NCBI RefSeq assembly: GCF_013407835.1
Contig: NZ_JACCBI010000001.1
Location: forward strand, 1,116,001 to 1,180,000
DNA: 64,000 nt
From: Agromyces atrinae
GTDB taxonomy: Bacteria > Actinomycetota > Actinomycetes > Actinomycetales > Microbacteriaceae
Reading direction: 5' to 3'
Made by a program: the position numbers and the translations under genes. Below the pieces are notes generated by a model. It ran no database searches. It was not told the DNA's origin and saw only the letters and a program-made list of their open reading frames with translations. Shown in pieces: positions 50,949-59,985 of the stretch (the stretch's first letter is position 1; every line of letters begins with the position of its first letter).

Positions 50949-52373
50949 TCACCAGAGAGCAGGATGCCGCACCGGGCGACGCACCGCTCGCTCGAGCTGC
51001 GACGCGAGCGACAGGAGCACCGCCTCGCCGCCGGGACGACCGATCAGCTGCACCCCCATCGGCAGGCCGTCGTCGGTGTCGTGGACGGAGACCGTGATCG
51101 CCGGCAGGCCGCTCACGTTGACCCACGACGTGAACGGCGTGTACCTCACCTGCTGATCGAAGTTCCGCTCGCCGTCGGAGGCGTCGTACCAGCCGATGGG
51201 CCGCGGCGTCATCGCGAGCGCGGGAGTCAGCACGGCGTCGAAGGTCGAGAGCTGCGCGATGAGACGCATCTCGTAGTCGGCGAGCCAGGCGAGCGACTCG
51301 ACGAGCTGCCTCGCGGGAACGGCTCGCCCGCGCTCGAGGAGCCAGCGCGTGAGGGGTTCGAGGAGTTCCTCGCGTTCGCCGTCGACGGGAATGGCTGCGG
51401 CGCCCGCCTGCCAGATGGTGCGGAAGGCCGGCGCGTACCCCGGTTCGGGATCGAGGACGAGGTCCTCCGTGCCGTGTCCGCGCCGCTCGAGTGCGGAGCG
51501 AGCGATCGTGAGCGCGGCGAGGGCGGGCTCCTCGATACGGATGTCGGTGTACTCGTCCCACGCGGAGCTCGTCGTGACACCGAGCTGGAAGCGCCCCTCG
51601 CCGTGCACGGCCGACGCGAGGAACGGGCCGTCGTCGCCCGGTGCACGCACGGCGGAGCGGTGCGCGGCGGGCAGCCCGCGCGGCGAGATCATCCCGTCGA
51701 ACAGGAACGCGGCGTCGACGACCGACCGCGCGATCGGGCCGGCGACCGCGAGACCCGCGAGCGAGGCGAGGCCCGAGCCTCCCGGCACGCGACCGCGCGA
51801 CGGCTTGAGGCCGACGAGGCCGCATGCCGCTGCCGGAATACGCACCGACCCTCCGCCGTCCGAGCCGACCGCGAACGGCAGCAGACCCGCGGCGACGGCC
51901 GCCGCGGCCCCACCGCTCGAGCCTCCCGCTCCGAGTTCCGTGTTCCACGGATTGCGTGTCGGGCCCGAGGCGAGCGACTCGGTGTACGAGGGAAGCCCGA
52001 ACTCGGGAGTCGCGGTCTTGCCGAGGCTCACGGCGCCCGCGTCATCCATGTCGATGACGAGCGGATCGCTCTCGTCGGGCACGAACCCCGCGAACGCGCG
52101 CGAACCGAAACCGGTCGGCACGCCCGCGCGGCGGAGGAGGTCCTTGTCGGCCGAGGGCAGACCCCACAGGGGCGCGGCCGTCGGGACGGTGTCCTGCACG
52201 ACGCGCGCACGCTCGAGAGCGGCGTCGCGCGTCACCGTGACGAACGCGCCGACCGCCGGATCGATGCGCTCGATGCGCTCGAGGTAGTGCGCGGTCAGCT
52301 CGACGGGGCTCGTCTCGCCGGCCTGCAGCAGTCGCCAGAGTTCGAGTGCGGAGAGATCGTGGAGCTCGCTCAT
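50949..52373 (-). CDS. amidase (amidase-signature family)
   Basis: 474 residues. The Ser-cisSer-Lys triad is assigned as Lys77 (GLPSADKDLL), the cis Ser at 152-153 (GAGGSSGGAAAAVAAG) and Ser176 (SDGGGSVRIPAAACGL). It hydrolyses an amide. Relatives include aryl-amide and 6-aminohexanoate-dimer hydrolases, and GatA is excluded by the lack of GatB/GatC neighbours. No signal peptide is visible. Its substrate cannot be inferred from neighbours: iron uptake lies downstream and a membrane protein diverges upstream. Confidence 0.9.
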   Translation of the reverse strand: MSELHDLSALELWRLLQAGETSPVELTAHYLERIERIDPAVGAFVTVTRDAALERARVVQDTVPTAAPLWGLPSADKDLLRRAGVPTGFGSRAFAGFVPDESDPLVIDMDDAGAVSLGKTATPEFGLPSYTESLASGPTRNPWNTELGAGGSSGGAAAAVAAGLLPFAVGSDGGGSVRIPAAACGLVGLKPSRGRVPGGSGLASLAGLAVAGPIARSVVDAAFLFDGMISPRGLPAAHRSAVRAPGDDGPFLASAVHGEGRFQLGVTTSSAWDEYTDIRIEEPALAALTIARSALERRGHGTEDLVLDPEPGYAPAFRTIWQAGAAAIPVDGEREELLEPLTRWLLERGRAVPARQLVESLAWLADYEMRLIAQLSTFDAVLTPALAMTPRPIGWYDASDGERNFDQQVRYTPFTSWVNVSGLPAITVSVHDTDDGLPMGVQLIGRPGGEAVLLSLASQLERAVRRPVRHPALW

Positions 52374-52414
52374 TCCTCGAGACTAACGACGCGGCCGCTC
52401 ACTAGAGTGATCGT

Positions 52415-53032
52415 GTGACCGCCTGGATCGTGCGCCACCCGCTCTACGCGGGCTGGGTCTGGAGCGCCCTTCTCGCCATCCTGCTCGTCATCGCCGATGG
52501 CTTCGACTGGCCGACGCTCGTCTGGAGCGGCATCCTCATCCTGCTCATCGCTCCGTCGCTCGGGGCGACCGTGCTCTACCTGCTCGCGGCCCCCCGGCGA
52601 CAGTTCGAGGGCGCCGAATCGATCTTCGGCCACTTCTTCACGCGCTACATCGCACTCATCTTCGCCGTCGTCGCGTGGGGCCTCTCGGTCGTGCTCGGTG
52701 CGGCGATCTCGACCTCGATCCAGCTCGTCGCCGAGGGCAAGGAAGACGATGTCGTCGGCATCGGTTTCGAGCTCCTCATGGGCGCCTTCCCCTTCGTCGC
52801 GGGGCTCCTGTGGCTCGCGTTCATCTGGCGCTGCGCCTGGTTCCTCGCTCGCGTGCGCGGCTGGAAGCAGATGGCTGATCACCCGGTCCCCGGCCGTTTG
52901 CTGCCCGATCGGCCGAACCTCCGCCGCGTCGTCATCGGGCTCGCCCACCCCGCCCTGTTCTTCGTGACCGGCATGGTGTCGAGCCTGCTGCTGCTCGCCA
53001 TCGGCGCGGACGCGACGATCCTGCTCGACTGA
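52415..53032 (+). CDS. membrane protein of unknown function, about five helices
   Basis: 205 residues from a GTG. Hydrophobic segments at about 12-28, 35-56, 72-95, 115-140 and 180-200 are joined by short charged loops (PRRQFEGAESIFGHFFTRY; RVRGWKQMADHPVPGRLLP). No catalytic or transport motif is recognised. Divergent from the amidase gene with a 41-base gap and followed by a strong hairpin. Function unknown. Confidence 0.75.
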   Translation: MTAWIVRHPLYAGWVWSALLAILLVIADGFDWPTLVWSGILILLIAPSLGATVLYLLAAPRRQFEGAESIFGHFFTRYIALIFAVVAWGLSVVLGAAISTSIQLVAEGKEDDVVGIGFELLMGAFPFVAGLLWLAFIWRCAWFLARVRGWKQMADHPVPGRLLPDRPNLRRVVIGLAHPALFFVTGMVSSLLLLAIGADATILLD

Positions 53033-53060
53033 CCCGCGCGCAGGAGTGCCGCTCACGCGA

Positions 53061-53105
53061 CGGAGTGCCGTTCGTCGGGCACTCCCCCGCGCGAACGGCA
53101 CTCCG
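53061..53105. terminator. bidirectional terminator hairpin
   Basis: Perfect 14-bp arms (CGGAGTGCCGTTCG and its complement) enclose a 17-base loop, between convergent genes. The sequence GGAGTGCC occurs again just upstream (53043-53050) and inverted in the loop, so alternative pairings exist. Confidence 0.75.
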
Positions 53106-53110
53106 GCGTG

Positions 53111-53881
53111 TCAGCTCCGCGGTGTCGCGCGGCGGATGACGAGGTAGCCGGCCGCCAGCAGGACGATCGACAGTCCGAGGAGGAGACCGAAGGCTCCGGC
53201 GATGCCGATCGAGCCGAGCCAGCCGAACACCTCGTCCCAGTTGCCCGAGAACGTGAAGTAGGCGATGACGGCGAGCATGAGCACGGCGAAACCGGCGATG
53301 AGGGCCAGCATGCCGGGCATCCGCCACCGCATGTACACGGTCGTCACCGCGGCGCCGACGACGAGCACGAAGAGCTGCAGCGAGAACGTCGAGAACAGGT
53401 CGACCACGAAGCCGTCGAGTCCGTACCAGAGCGAATCGAACATGTGCGCGCCGACCCACCAGCCGCCGGTCGCCTTCTCGAGCTGCACGAGGAGCGCGAT
53501 GGCGACGGCGTTCGCCGCCGAGACGAGCACGAAGATGAGCGAGGTGCCGAGCCAGAAGTCGCGCCTCGTCGTGCCGAAGCCGAGGGCGAACTGGAAGGTC
53601 AGCCCGATCGCCTGCACGCCGACGACGACCATGTACCACTGCGGTGAGACGACGGCCCAGCTGTAGCGCATGTTCTCGAGATCGTCGGGCGTCGCCCCGG
53701 CGCTCCTCATGATGATGGCGATCGTGATGGTGACGAGCGAGGCGAGCCCGACGATCGCCCACGGGATTCCGATGAAGATCGAGGGGTTCGCGAGGTGCAG
53801 CCGGACGATCCTCCAGAGGCGATGGAACGTTCCGGTGGAGCCGGGTGCGGCGAACGCGGCCGGGGCCGTTGCGGTGGTCAT
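53111..53881 (-). CDS. ABC transporter membrane protein of a GntR-controlled system
   Basis: 256 residues with six hydrophobic segments (for example SIFIGIPWAIVGLASLVTIT near 34-53 and FGLLLGLSIVLLAAGYLVIR at the end). The pattern fits the single-domain ABC-2-like membrane partner of YtrA-type operons. The ATG overlaps the ATPase stop. With its ATPase it may export a lipophilic compound or antibiotic, or respond to envelope stress; the substrate is unknown. Confidence 0.8.
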   Translation of the reverse strand: MTTATAPAAFAAPGSTGTFHRLWRIVRLHLANPSIFIGIPWAIVGLASLVTITIAIIMRSAGATPDDLENMRYSWAVVSPQWYMVVVGVQAIGLTFQFALGFGTTRRDFWLGTSLIFVLVSAANAVAIALLVQLEKATGGWWVGAHMFDSLWYGLDGFVVDLFSTFSLQLFVLVVGAAVTTVYMRWRMPGMLALIAGFAVLMLAVIAYFTFSGNWDEVFGWLGSIGIAGAFGLLLGLSIVLLAAGYLVIRRATPRS

Positions 53882-54786
53882 GCGGAAACCTCCTGTGCGG
53901 TGTCGGCGCCGAGGTCCGCGCCGGTCAGGTGAACGATGAGCTGCTGCAGCGAGACGGGTCCGAGTTCGAGCCCGAGGTCGCTCGCGCGTCGACGGTCGGC
54001 GGCGGAGAGCGCGCCCTCGACCGTGACCGAGGCGAGCCCGCCGAGGCCGTCGCGCCCGATGATCCGGCGTCCGTCGACGAACGATTCGACGGCGGCACGC
54101 GTGCCGGCCACGGTCGTCGCGGTGCCGCGCACCTCGTCGGCGGGAGCATCGATGAGCACGCGGCCCTGGTCGATGAGGATGACGTGCTCGAGGAGGTTCG
54201 AGACCTCGTCGATCAGGTGCGTCGACAGCACGATCGTTCGGGGGTGCTCGGCGTAGTCCGCGAGAAGGCGGTCGTAGAAGATGTGGCGGGCGACCGCGTC
54301 GAGCCCGAGGTACGGCTCGTCGAAGAAGGTCAGCGGCGCACGTGAGGCGAGGCCCACGATGACGCCGACGGCGCTCAGCTGCCCCCGCGAGAGCTTCTTG
54401 ATCGGGCGGCTCACGGGAAGTCGGAACTCGGCGATCAGTTCGTCGGCGAGCTCCTGGTTCCAGTTCTCGAAGAACCACGGCGCCGACGCGAAGACGTGCG
54501 ACGGGCGGAAGCCGTCGGGGTACTTCTGCGACTCGGCGATGAAGCAGATGCGCCGCAGCACGTCGGCGTGCTCGGCCGGTGCCGAGCCGAAGACCTCGAG
54601 CGAGCCGCCGTCGGGGAAGATCTGCCCCGTGAGCAACTGCATGATGGTGGTCTTTCCGGCGCCGTTGCGGCCGAGGAGACCGTAGATACCGTTCTCCTCG
54701 AGGTGGAAGTCGATGCCGTCGATGGCCGTGAACGACCCGTAGGTCTTCGTCAGGCCGACGACGCGAGCGACGGGCTGCGTGGTCAT
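53878..54786 (-). CDS. ABC transporter ATP-binding protein
   Basis: 302 residues. Walker A is GLLGRNGAGKTTIMQLL, the signature KLSRGQLSAVGVIVGLAS, Walker B LTFFDEPYLGLD and the switch His VLSTHLIDEV. The signature has LSRGQ in place of LSGGQ, as in other YtrB-like exporters. A C-terminal domain of about 80 residues (VAGTRAAVESFVDGRRIIGR) follows, typical of drug-type ABC-2 ATPases. Coupled by ATGA to both the regulator gene before and the membrane-protein gene after. Confidence 0.9.
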   Translation of the reverse strand: MTTQPVARVVGLTKTYGSFTAIDGIDFHLEENGIYGLLGRNGAGKTTIMQLLTGQIFPDGGSLEVFGSAPAEHADVLRRICFIAESQKYPDGFRPSHVFASAPWFFENWNQELADELIAEFRLPVSRPIKKLSRGQLSAVGVIVGLASRAPLTFFDEPYLGLDAVARHIFYDRLLADYAEHPRTIVLSTHLIDEVSNLLEHVILIDQGRVLIDAPADEVRGTATTVAGTRAAVESFVDGRRIIGRDGLGGLASVTVEGALSAADRRRASDLGLELGPVSLQQLIVHLTGADLGADTAQEVSA

Positions 54787-55142
54787 TCGGATGCTCCTTC
54801 GGTGCGGATCATGTCGATCAGTCGATCGGTGGTGAGCCCGAGCTTCGCCGCTTCGGCGAGCAGTGGGCCGATGAATTCGGCGGAGAACTCCGCCGTGCGA
54901 CGCGCGACGAGGACGTCGCGGGCTCCGGTGGCGACGAACATGCCGATTCCCCGTCTCTTGTAGATGATTCCGTCGTCGACGAGGCGGTTGACGCCCTTGC
55001 CCGCCGTCGCCGGATTGATGCGGTAAAAAGCCGCGAATTCTGTTGTCGACGGCACCTGGCCCTCTTCGGGCAGCGCTCCGTCGATGATGTCGTTCTCGAT
55101 CAGCTCTGCGATCTGCAGGAAGATCGGCCGAGAGTCATCCAT
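54783..55142 (-). CDS. GntR-family regulator, YtrA subfamily
   Basis: 119 residues, a winged helix (PIFLQIAELIENDIIDGALP, VPSTTEFAAFYRINPATAGK, RRGIGMFVATGA) with only a short C-terminal dimerisation helix pair, as in YtrA. First gene of a three-gene unit with the ABC ATPase and membrane protein, all coupled by ATGA. A perfect palindrome lies 15 bases upstream, so autorepression with release by a cell-envelope signal is the likely mode. Confidence 0.93.
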   Translation of the reverse strand: MDDSRPIFLQIAELIENDIIDGALPEEGQVPSTTEFAAFYRINPATAGKGVNRLVDDGIIYKRRGIGMFVATGARDVLVARRTAEFSAEFIGPLLAEAAKLGLTTDRLIDMIRTEGASE

Positions 55143-55156
55143 GTCACCTCGGTTCG

Positions 55157-55184
55157 TTGGTTAGTTACTTATGTAACTAACCAA
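55157..55184. promoter_or_regulatory. perfect palindromic operator of the GntR-ABC operon
   Basis: Exact 12-bp arms (TTGGTTAGTTAC and GTAACTAACCAA) flank a TTAT centre. The sequence is AT-rich against its surroundings and lies just before the GntR start. YtrA-type regulators bind such inverted repeats at their own promoters. Confidence 0.85.
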
Positions 55185-55259
55185 CCAGCTTGCGGCGCGC
55201 CTGTCAACCCCTCACTCCGAGACGGATCGGAGAGGGGCGGCGGATGACGGTCGCGAGCG

Positions 55260-55838
55260 CTACTTGAGAGAGCGCTGCAGCATGACCGTGCCGAGCCAGC
55301 GCTCGAACTTGTAGCCCACGCGGCCCATGCGTCCGACCTCGGTGAAGCCGAACTTCTCGTGCAGGGCGACCGACGACTCGGCGCCCTGGTCGGCGATGAC
55401 CGCGATCATCTCTTTGAGACCGGCGGCCTTCGAGCGGTCGATGAGTTCGCCGAGCAGCACGCGACCGAGACCCTTGCCCGTGGCGGCTGGGCCGAGGTAG
55501 ATCGAGTTCTCGACCGTGAACCGATAGGCGCGCTTCTGCTTCCACGGCGACACGAGCGCGTAGCCGAGGAGCTGCCCGCTCGGCGCCTCGGCGACGATGA
55601 AGGGCATTCCGAGCTTCTGGAGGTAGGTGAACTTCGACTTCCACTCGCGCAGGCTCTTCCGGTCCTCGTCGAATGTGACCGTCGAGTTGGCGACGTAGTA
55701 GTTGTAGATCTCACGCACGGCCGGCATGTCGGCGAGCACGGCGTCGCGGAGTTCGTACGAGAAGGGCGCCTCGGGCGCGGGAGCCTTCCGCAGGTGGGGC
55801 GGCAGTTCCCGGCGCGGCTGGTATTCCTCCTCGAGCAT
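55260..55838 (-). CDS. GNAT-family N-acetyltransferase (phosphinothricin/methionine-sulfone type)
   Basis: 192 residues. The acetyl-CoA loop is PAATGKGLGRVLLGELID, and the fold shows the typical MPAVREIYNYYVANSTVTFD at the start and VALHEKFGFTEVGRMGRVGY near the end. The pattern matches the YncA/PAT group, which acetylates small amino acid analogues such as phosphinothricin or methionine derivatives. The N-terminal 25 residues are extra. It stands alone, 26 bases after ung on the same strand. Confidence 0.85.
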   Translation of the reverse strand: MLEEEYQPRRELPPHLRKAPAPEAPFSYELRDAVLADMPAVREIYNYYVANSTVTFDEDRKSLREWKSKFTYLQKLGMPFIVAEAPSGQLLGYALVSPWKQKRAYRFTVENSIYLGPAATGKGLGRVLLGELIDRSKAAGLKEMIAVIADQGAESSVALHEKFGFTEVGRMGRVGYKFERWLGTVMLQRSLK

Positions 55839-55864
55839 GGCGACAGCCTAGGCGATGTCGAGGC

Positions 55865-56554
55865 TCAGACGACGCGCCACTCGACGGGCTCGGCCCCCTG
55901 GGCGACGAGCATCTCGTTCGCCCGGCTGAACGGAGCCGACCCGAAGAATCCTCGTCGCGCCGACAGCGGACTCGGATGCGCCGACTCGATGACCGCGACG
56001 TCGCCGAGCAACGGTCGCGTCGCCGCGGCATCCTTGCCCCAGAGGATCGCGACGAGAGGCCCGCCGCGCTCGGCGAGAGCTCCGATCGCGGCCGCGGTGA
56101 TCGACTCCCAGCCGACACGGCGGTGCGAGGCGGCCGCACCCGGCCGCACTGTGAGCACGCGGTTGAGCAGTAGCACCCCCGAGGCCTCCCACGAGCTGAG
56201 GTCGCCGTGCGGCGCCGGCTCGATGCCGAGATCGTCGTTCAATTCGCGGTAGATGTTCTGCAGACTCCGCGGCAGCGGGCGCACATCGCGATCGACGGCG
56301 AACGAGAGTCCGATCGGGTGTCCCGGGGTCGGGTACGGGTCCTGACCGACGATGAGGACGCGCACGGCGTCGAGCGGCTGCGTGAACGCCCGCAGCACGC
56401 GCCCGCCCTCCGGCAGATATCCGCGACCGGCGGCCGTCTCCGCGCGCAGGAAGTCGCCGAGCGCGGCGAGCTCCCCCGCGACCGGGGTGAGTGCGGGCAC
56501 CCAGCTCTCGTGCACGACGCCGTCGCGCGCGAGTCGATCGAGGTCCGTCGGCAT
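55865..56554 (-). CDS. ung: uracil-DNA glycosylase, family 1
   Basis: Removes uracil from DNA. 229 residues. The catalytic Asp72 is in [19 protein letters not shown], and the minor-groove loop is [20 protein letters not shown] near the C-terminus. The start is ATG, one base after the stop of the peptidase gene upstream. An upstream in-frame extension has no family similarity. Confidence 0.96.
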   Translation of the reverse strand: MPTDLDRLARDGVVHESWVPALTPVAGELAALGDFLRAETAAGRGYLPEGGRVLRAFTQPLDAVRVLIVGQDPYPTPGHPIGLSFAVDRDVRPLPRSLQNIYRELNDDLGIEPAPHGDLSSWEASGVLLLNRVLTVRPGAAASHRRVGWESITAAAIGALAERGGPLVAILWGKDAAATRPLLGDVAVIESAHPSPLSARRGFFGSAPFSRANEMLVAQGAEPVEWRVV

Positions 56555-56555
56555 G

Positions 56556-57281
56556 TCAGGCGCCGAGTGTGCGGACCAGGACGCCGTCCTCCGTGCGGCG
56601 AACGCTCCACACGTTGCCCGCGCCCTCGACGCGGAGCCCCTGCTCGCCCACGACGAACGCGGTGTCCTCGTCGATCGCGACTCCGCCGTCGACGAGGCCG
56701 GCCTCCGTCGCGGCGAGGAGGCGCGCGAGCGTGCCCCACTGCGCCGCGTGCACCTCGATCGTGAGGTCGACGAGGCCGAGGCCCGCCTCGACCGCGACGT
56801 CGTCGAGGCCCTCCCCCGCGTCCTCCGCGCACACCGGAACGTCGCCGATGCGCCAGCCGCCGACGAGCGCGCGCTCGGCGGCGATCGCGGCGCCGGCCGA
56901 GAAGCCGAGATAGGGCAGACCGGATGCCGCAAGCCGGCGGATCTCTCCGGCGATGGGCTGCACCGCGGCGAGGTAGTCGGGGGTCGTGCCGCCGCCGATG
57001 ACGAGGCCGTGCGCTCCGGCGAGGTGTGTGGATTCGAACGTCTGGCCCGGGCTCACGCGCGTGATCGTCACGGCGAAACCGTCGCCGTCGCGGAGAAGCG
57101 CACGGTAGCGGTCCGCGTAGTCGTTCTCCTCGGGGCTGTCGCCGCCGACGAGGAGCACGACGATGCTCGTGGCCTCAGCCGATTCGCGTGCGGCTCCGGC
57201 CGTCGCCTCGTCGAGAAAGGGACCGAAGACGGCCGTGGTCTGGGCGGGGCTCCAGCCACCGCCGACGAGGTGAATGCTCAT
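56556..57281 (-). CDS. peptidase S51 family (cyanophycinase/dipeptidase E-like) protein
   Basis: 241 residues with a class-I glutamine-amidotransferase-like fold. The nucleophile Ser128 lies in the elbow [12 protein letters not shown], preceded by [13 protein letters not shown]. Family members cleave Asp-x dipeptides or cyanophycin from the beta-Asp-Arg backbone, and others are of unknown substrate. No cyanophycin synthetase is visible nearby. Overlaps the potassium channel gene by ATGA and precedes ung by one base. Confidence 0.82.
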   Translation of the reverse strand: MSIHLVGGGWSPAQTTAVFGPFLDEATAGAARESAEATSIVVLLVGGDSPEENDYADRYRALLRDGDGFAVTITRVSPGQTFESTHLAGAHGLVIGGGTTPDYLAAVQPIAGEIRRLAASGLPYLGFSAGAAIAAERALVGGWRIGDVPVCAEDAGEGLDDVAVEAGLGLVDLTIEVHAAQWGTLARLLAATEAGLVDGGVAIDEDTAFVVGEQGLRVEGAGNVWSVRRTEDGVLVRTLGA

Positions 57282-57979
57282 GCATCGAGCGTATCGCGGG
57301 GCTCGACGGGGCCGGACTCGGGGCGGTCGTCCGACTGCCCCGCCGCACGGTCGCGCTTGGCGTGCGACAGGCGCTCGTTGAGGATCGAGATCACCGTGGC
57401 GCTCGCGACACCGACGATCGCGATGCCGCCGACCATCAAGAGCACCGAGAGCAGGCGGCCCATGATCGTGACCGGGTAGAGGTCGCCGTAGCCGACGGTC
57501 GCGATCGTGACGCACGCCCACCAGAGCGCGTCGCCGAAGTTCGTGATGTTCGCGTCCGGAGCTCCTCGCTCCGCCTGCAGCACGGCGAGCGAGATCGAGT
57601 AGACGAACAGCAGCACGAAGATGAGCGCGTAGGCGACGAACTGCACGCGGGTCGACGAGGCGGTGCGCGAACGGAAGTAGGGGATCTCCTTGAGGAGCGT
57701 CATCAGCCGGAACGGTCGGAAGACGGGGAAGATCACCGAGAGCAGGTCGGGGACGTTCTGGCGCACGAACTGGCCGCGGTGGCGGCTCGCGACGAGCCGG
57801 ACGACGTAGTCGACGAGGAAGCTCAGCCACACGACGACGAGCGTGAGCCGGAGCACGTGCATGGCCTGGGGCGGGAGCGACTCGTCGATCACGTACAGGG
57901 TCCACGCGACGATGAACACGAGCGAGAGTCCGAGGAGCGGCAGCGCCGTCCACTTCTCCCACCGCTGACGCGGGCTCAT
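57278..57979 (-). CDS. voltage-gated-like potassium channel
   Basis: 233 residues with the six-helix layout of Kv channels. The filter TVGYGD is at 161-166, after the pore helix ALWWACVTIA. The S4-like segment (RPFRLMTLLKEIPYFRSR, about 88-105) has few evenly spaced arginines, so voltage dependence may be weak. The C-terminal tail (about 205-233) is charged and likely disordered. Sits in a tightly packed SDR-channel-peptidase-ung series on the minus strand. Confidence 0.9.
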   Translation of the reverse strand: MSPRQRWEKWTALPLLGLSLVFIVAWTLYVIDESLPPQAMHVLRLTLVVVWLSFLVDYVVRLVASRHRGQFVRQNVPDLLSVIFPVFRPFRLMTLLKEIPYFRSRTASSTRVQFVAYALIFVLLFVYSISLAVLQAERGAPDANITNFGDALWWACVTIATVGYGDLYPVTIMGRLLSVLLMVGGIAIVGVASATVISILNERLSHAKRDRAAGQSDDRPESGPVEPRDTLDA

Positions 57980-58755
57980 GCCCCTGCCGATCTCAGCGGT
58001 CCGCGCGCGAGGAGATGCGGCGCGGCCTGGGCGACGGGCTTCAGCACGATGAGGTCCTGATTGACGTGGGCGGGCTTCTCGACGGCGTCGACGATGACGT
58101 CGGCGACGTCGACCGCCGTGAGCGGGGCCTCGACGCCGTCGTACACCGCAGCGGCCTTCGCCGCGTCGCCGCCGAAGCGCACGAGCGAGAACTCCTCGGT
58201 GTGCACGAGCCCCGGCGCGACCTCGATGACACGGATCGGCTCGCCGCTCAGCTCGAGGCGCAGCACCTCCATGAGGGCGTGGGCCGCGAACTTCGCGGCG
58301 TTGTATCCGCCGCCGCCGATGTAGGCAACGTGCCCGGCGATCGAGGTGACCGTGACGATGTCGGCGCCGCCGCTCTCGGTCGCCCCGAGACGGAGCAGGG
58401 GCAGCAGCGCGCTCGTGACGCGCTTCACGCCGATGACGTTGACCTCGAACATCCACGCCCAGTCCTCGACGCTCGCCGTCTCGACGGACTCGATGCCCTT
58501 GGCCCCACCGGCGTTGTTGATGAGGGTGTGCACGGGGCCCGACTCCGCGAGGAAGACGCGGAGGGCCTCGACGTCGGCCTCGACGGTCACGTCGGCGACG
58601 AACGGGGTCGCGCCGGTCTCCGCGGCGAGCGCGTCGAGTCGATCAGCGCGACGCGCGACCGCGACGACGTCCCAGCCGTCGTTCCGCAGACGGCGGACGG
58701 TCGCCGCCCCGATGCCCGAACTTGCCCCTGTGACGACCGCGCGACGTGAACCCAT
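57976..58755 (-). CDS. short-chain dehydrogenase/reductase
   Basis: 259 residues, classical SDR: the nucleotide loop TGASSGIGAATV, the NAG motif INNAGGAKGIE, and the triad Ser138 (VTSIAGH), Tyr151 and Lys155 (YNAAK). The Arg-rich VAVARRADRL after the second strand suggests NADP preference. It resembles the YdfG/serine-dehydrogenase-like group, but the substrate is not defined. First gene of a four-gene unit, divergent from the acyltransferase gene. Confidence 0.88.
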   Translation of the reverse strand: MGSRRAVVTGASSGIGAATVRRLRNDGWDVVAVARRADRLDALAAETGATPFVADVTVEADVEALRVFLAESGPVHTLINNAGGAKGIESVETASVEDWAWMFEVNVIGVKRVTSALLPLLRLGATESGGADIVTVTSIAGHVAYIGGGGYNAAKFAAHALMEVLRLELSGEPIRVIEVAPGLVHTEEFSLVRFGGDAAKAAAVYDGVEAPLTAVDVADVIVDAVEKPAHVNQDLIVLKPVAQAAPHLLARGPLRSAGA

Positions 58756-58793
58756 GGCTCCATTGTGGGGCAGAGTGTTGCGACAATGGGGTC

Positions 58794-59876
58794 ATGATCC
58801 AGGCGAAGGCACCGACGCGACGCCGCGTCCCCCTCTGGGACAACGCCCGGTGGATCGCGATCACCCTCGTCGTCATCGGGCACGGCATCCTCCCCCTCAT
58901 CGCCGAGTCCGACCCGGCCTACAGCGCCTACCTCGTGATCTACTCGTTCCACGTCGCCGTCTTCGTCATGGTCAGCGGGTACTTCGCGAAGTCGGGGCCG
59001 CCGAACGCGCGGGCCCTCACGCGCATCCTGACCGACGTGATCTTCCCGTACATCATCTTCGAGACGATCTGGACCGTCATCCGCTGGCTCCTCGGCGGCA
59101 ACCTCGACTTCGACTACTCGACCGCGAGCTGGACACTGTGGTTCCTCCTCGCCCTCGCGATCTGGCGCATCACGCTGCCGTACCTCGTGCTCCTTCGTCA
59201 TCCGCTGCTCATCTCGATCGTGCTGTCGGTCGGCGCTGGCTACGTCGAGTCGATCGACTCGACGTTCGCGCTCTCACGCGCTTTCGGGATGCTGCCGTTC
59301 TTCGTCTTCGGCTGGCAGGTGCGTCAGTGGCAGATCACCGGCCGGTGGCTCGAACTGCGTTCGGCGATCGCGTGGCGGTGGCGAGCCGGAGCGATCGCGC
59401 TCTTCGTGGTGCTCGGCATCGCGATGCCGGTCGCGATCGACACGTGGCGCGAGTTGAAGCTCCGCCGATTCATGCTCTACGACGAGTCGTACGTCTCGAT
59501 CGGCTACGACGAGCCGTGGAGCGGCGCGATCCGGTTGGGTCTCCTGCTCCTCGCGATGGTGCTCTCCCTCGCCTTCCTCACCCTCATGCCCCGCGGGAAG
59601 ACCGCGTTCACGGCGTTCGGGGCCGCGACGATGTACATCTACATGCTGCACACGTTCGCGCTCTACCCCCTCCGCGAGACCGACGTGCTCGCCGGCGCCC
59701 AACCCTGGTGGACGCTTCCCGCGATGATCGTGTTCTGCGTGCTCATCTCGGTCGTGCTGTCGCTGCGCCCCGTACGCCGCGTCTTCCGCCCGCTCGTCGA
59801 ACCGCGGGCGCGCTGGATGTTCCGCCGCGAGGAGTCGACACCGACGGGCACGATCGTGCTGCCCCGCGAGAACTGA
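58794..59876 (+). CDS. acyltransferase family 3 membrane protein
   Basis: 360 residues with about ten hydrophobic segments. The N-terminal WDNARWIAITLVVIGHGILP holds the conserved His of this family (acylation of sugars or cell-surface polymers), and FVMVSGYFAKSG is the matching loop. The closing helices contain TMYIYMLHTFALYPLRE. It probably acylates an exported glycan or peptidoglycan. The ATG sits very near a CAATGGGG stretch, so the leader is short. Confidence 0.85.
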   Translation: MIQAKAPTRRRVPLWDNARWIAITLVVIGHGILPLIAESDPAYSAYLVIYSFHVAVFVMVSGYFAKSGPPNARALTRILTDVIFPYIIFETIWTVIRWLLGGNLDFDYSTASWTLWFLLALAIWRITLPYLVLLRHPLLISIVLSVGAGYVESIDSTFALSRAFGMLPFFVFGWQVRQWQITGRWLELRSAIAWRWRAGAIALFVVLGIAMPVAIDTWRELKLRRFMLYDESYVSIGYDEPWSGAIRLGLLLLAMVLSLAFLTLMPRGKTAFTAFGAATMYIYMLHTFALYPLRETDVLAGAQPWWTLPAMIVFCVLISVVLSLRPVRRVFRPLVEPRARWMFRREESTPTGTIVLPREN

Positions 59877-59942
59877 CGCGATTACGTCGTGTGTCGGGCA
59901 TCATTGTCGATGCCGCCTCGGCCTACCTAGGCTGCTCAGCGT

Positions 59943-59962
59943 GCAGTGGAGTCCACCACTGC
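59943..59962 (+). promoter_or_regulatory. small hairpin in the metY leader
   Basis: 7-bp arms GCAGTGG and CCACTGC with a 6-base loop lie 24 bases before the metY start. No known S-adenosylmethionine riboswitch architecture is recognisable in the 109-base gap. The hairpin could be a local regulatory element or chance. Confidence 0.3.
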
Positions 59963-59985
59963 CCCACAACCCTTCAGGAGTTCCC

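Noticed and set aside
59877..59985. S-adenosylmethionine riboswitch before metY
   Set aside because: The gap is only 109 bases and shows a single 7-bp hairpin. None of the multi-helix SAM riboswitch cores can be drawn.
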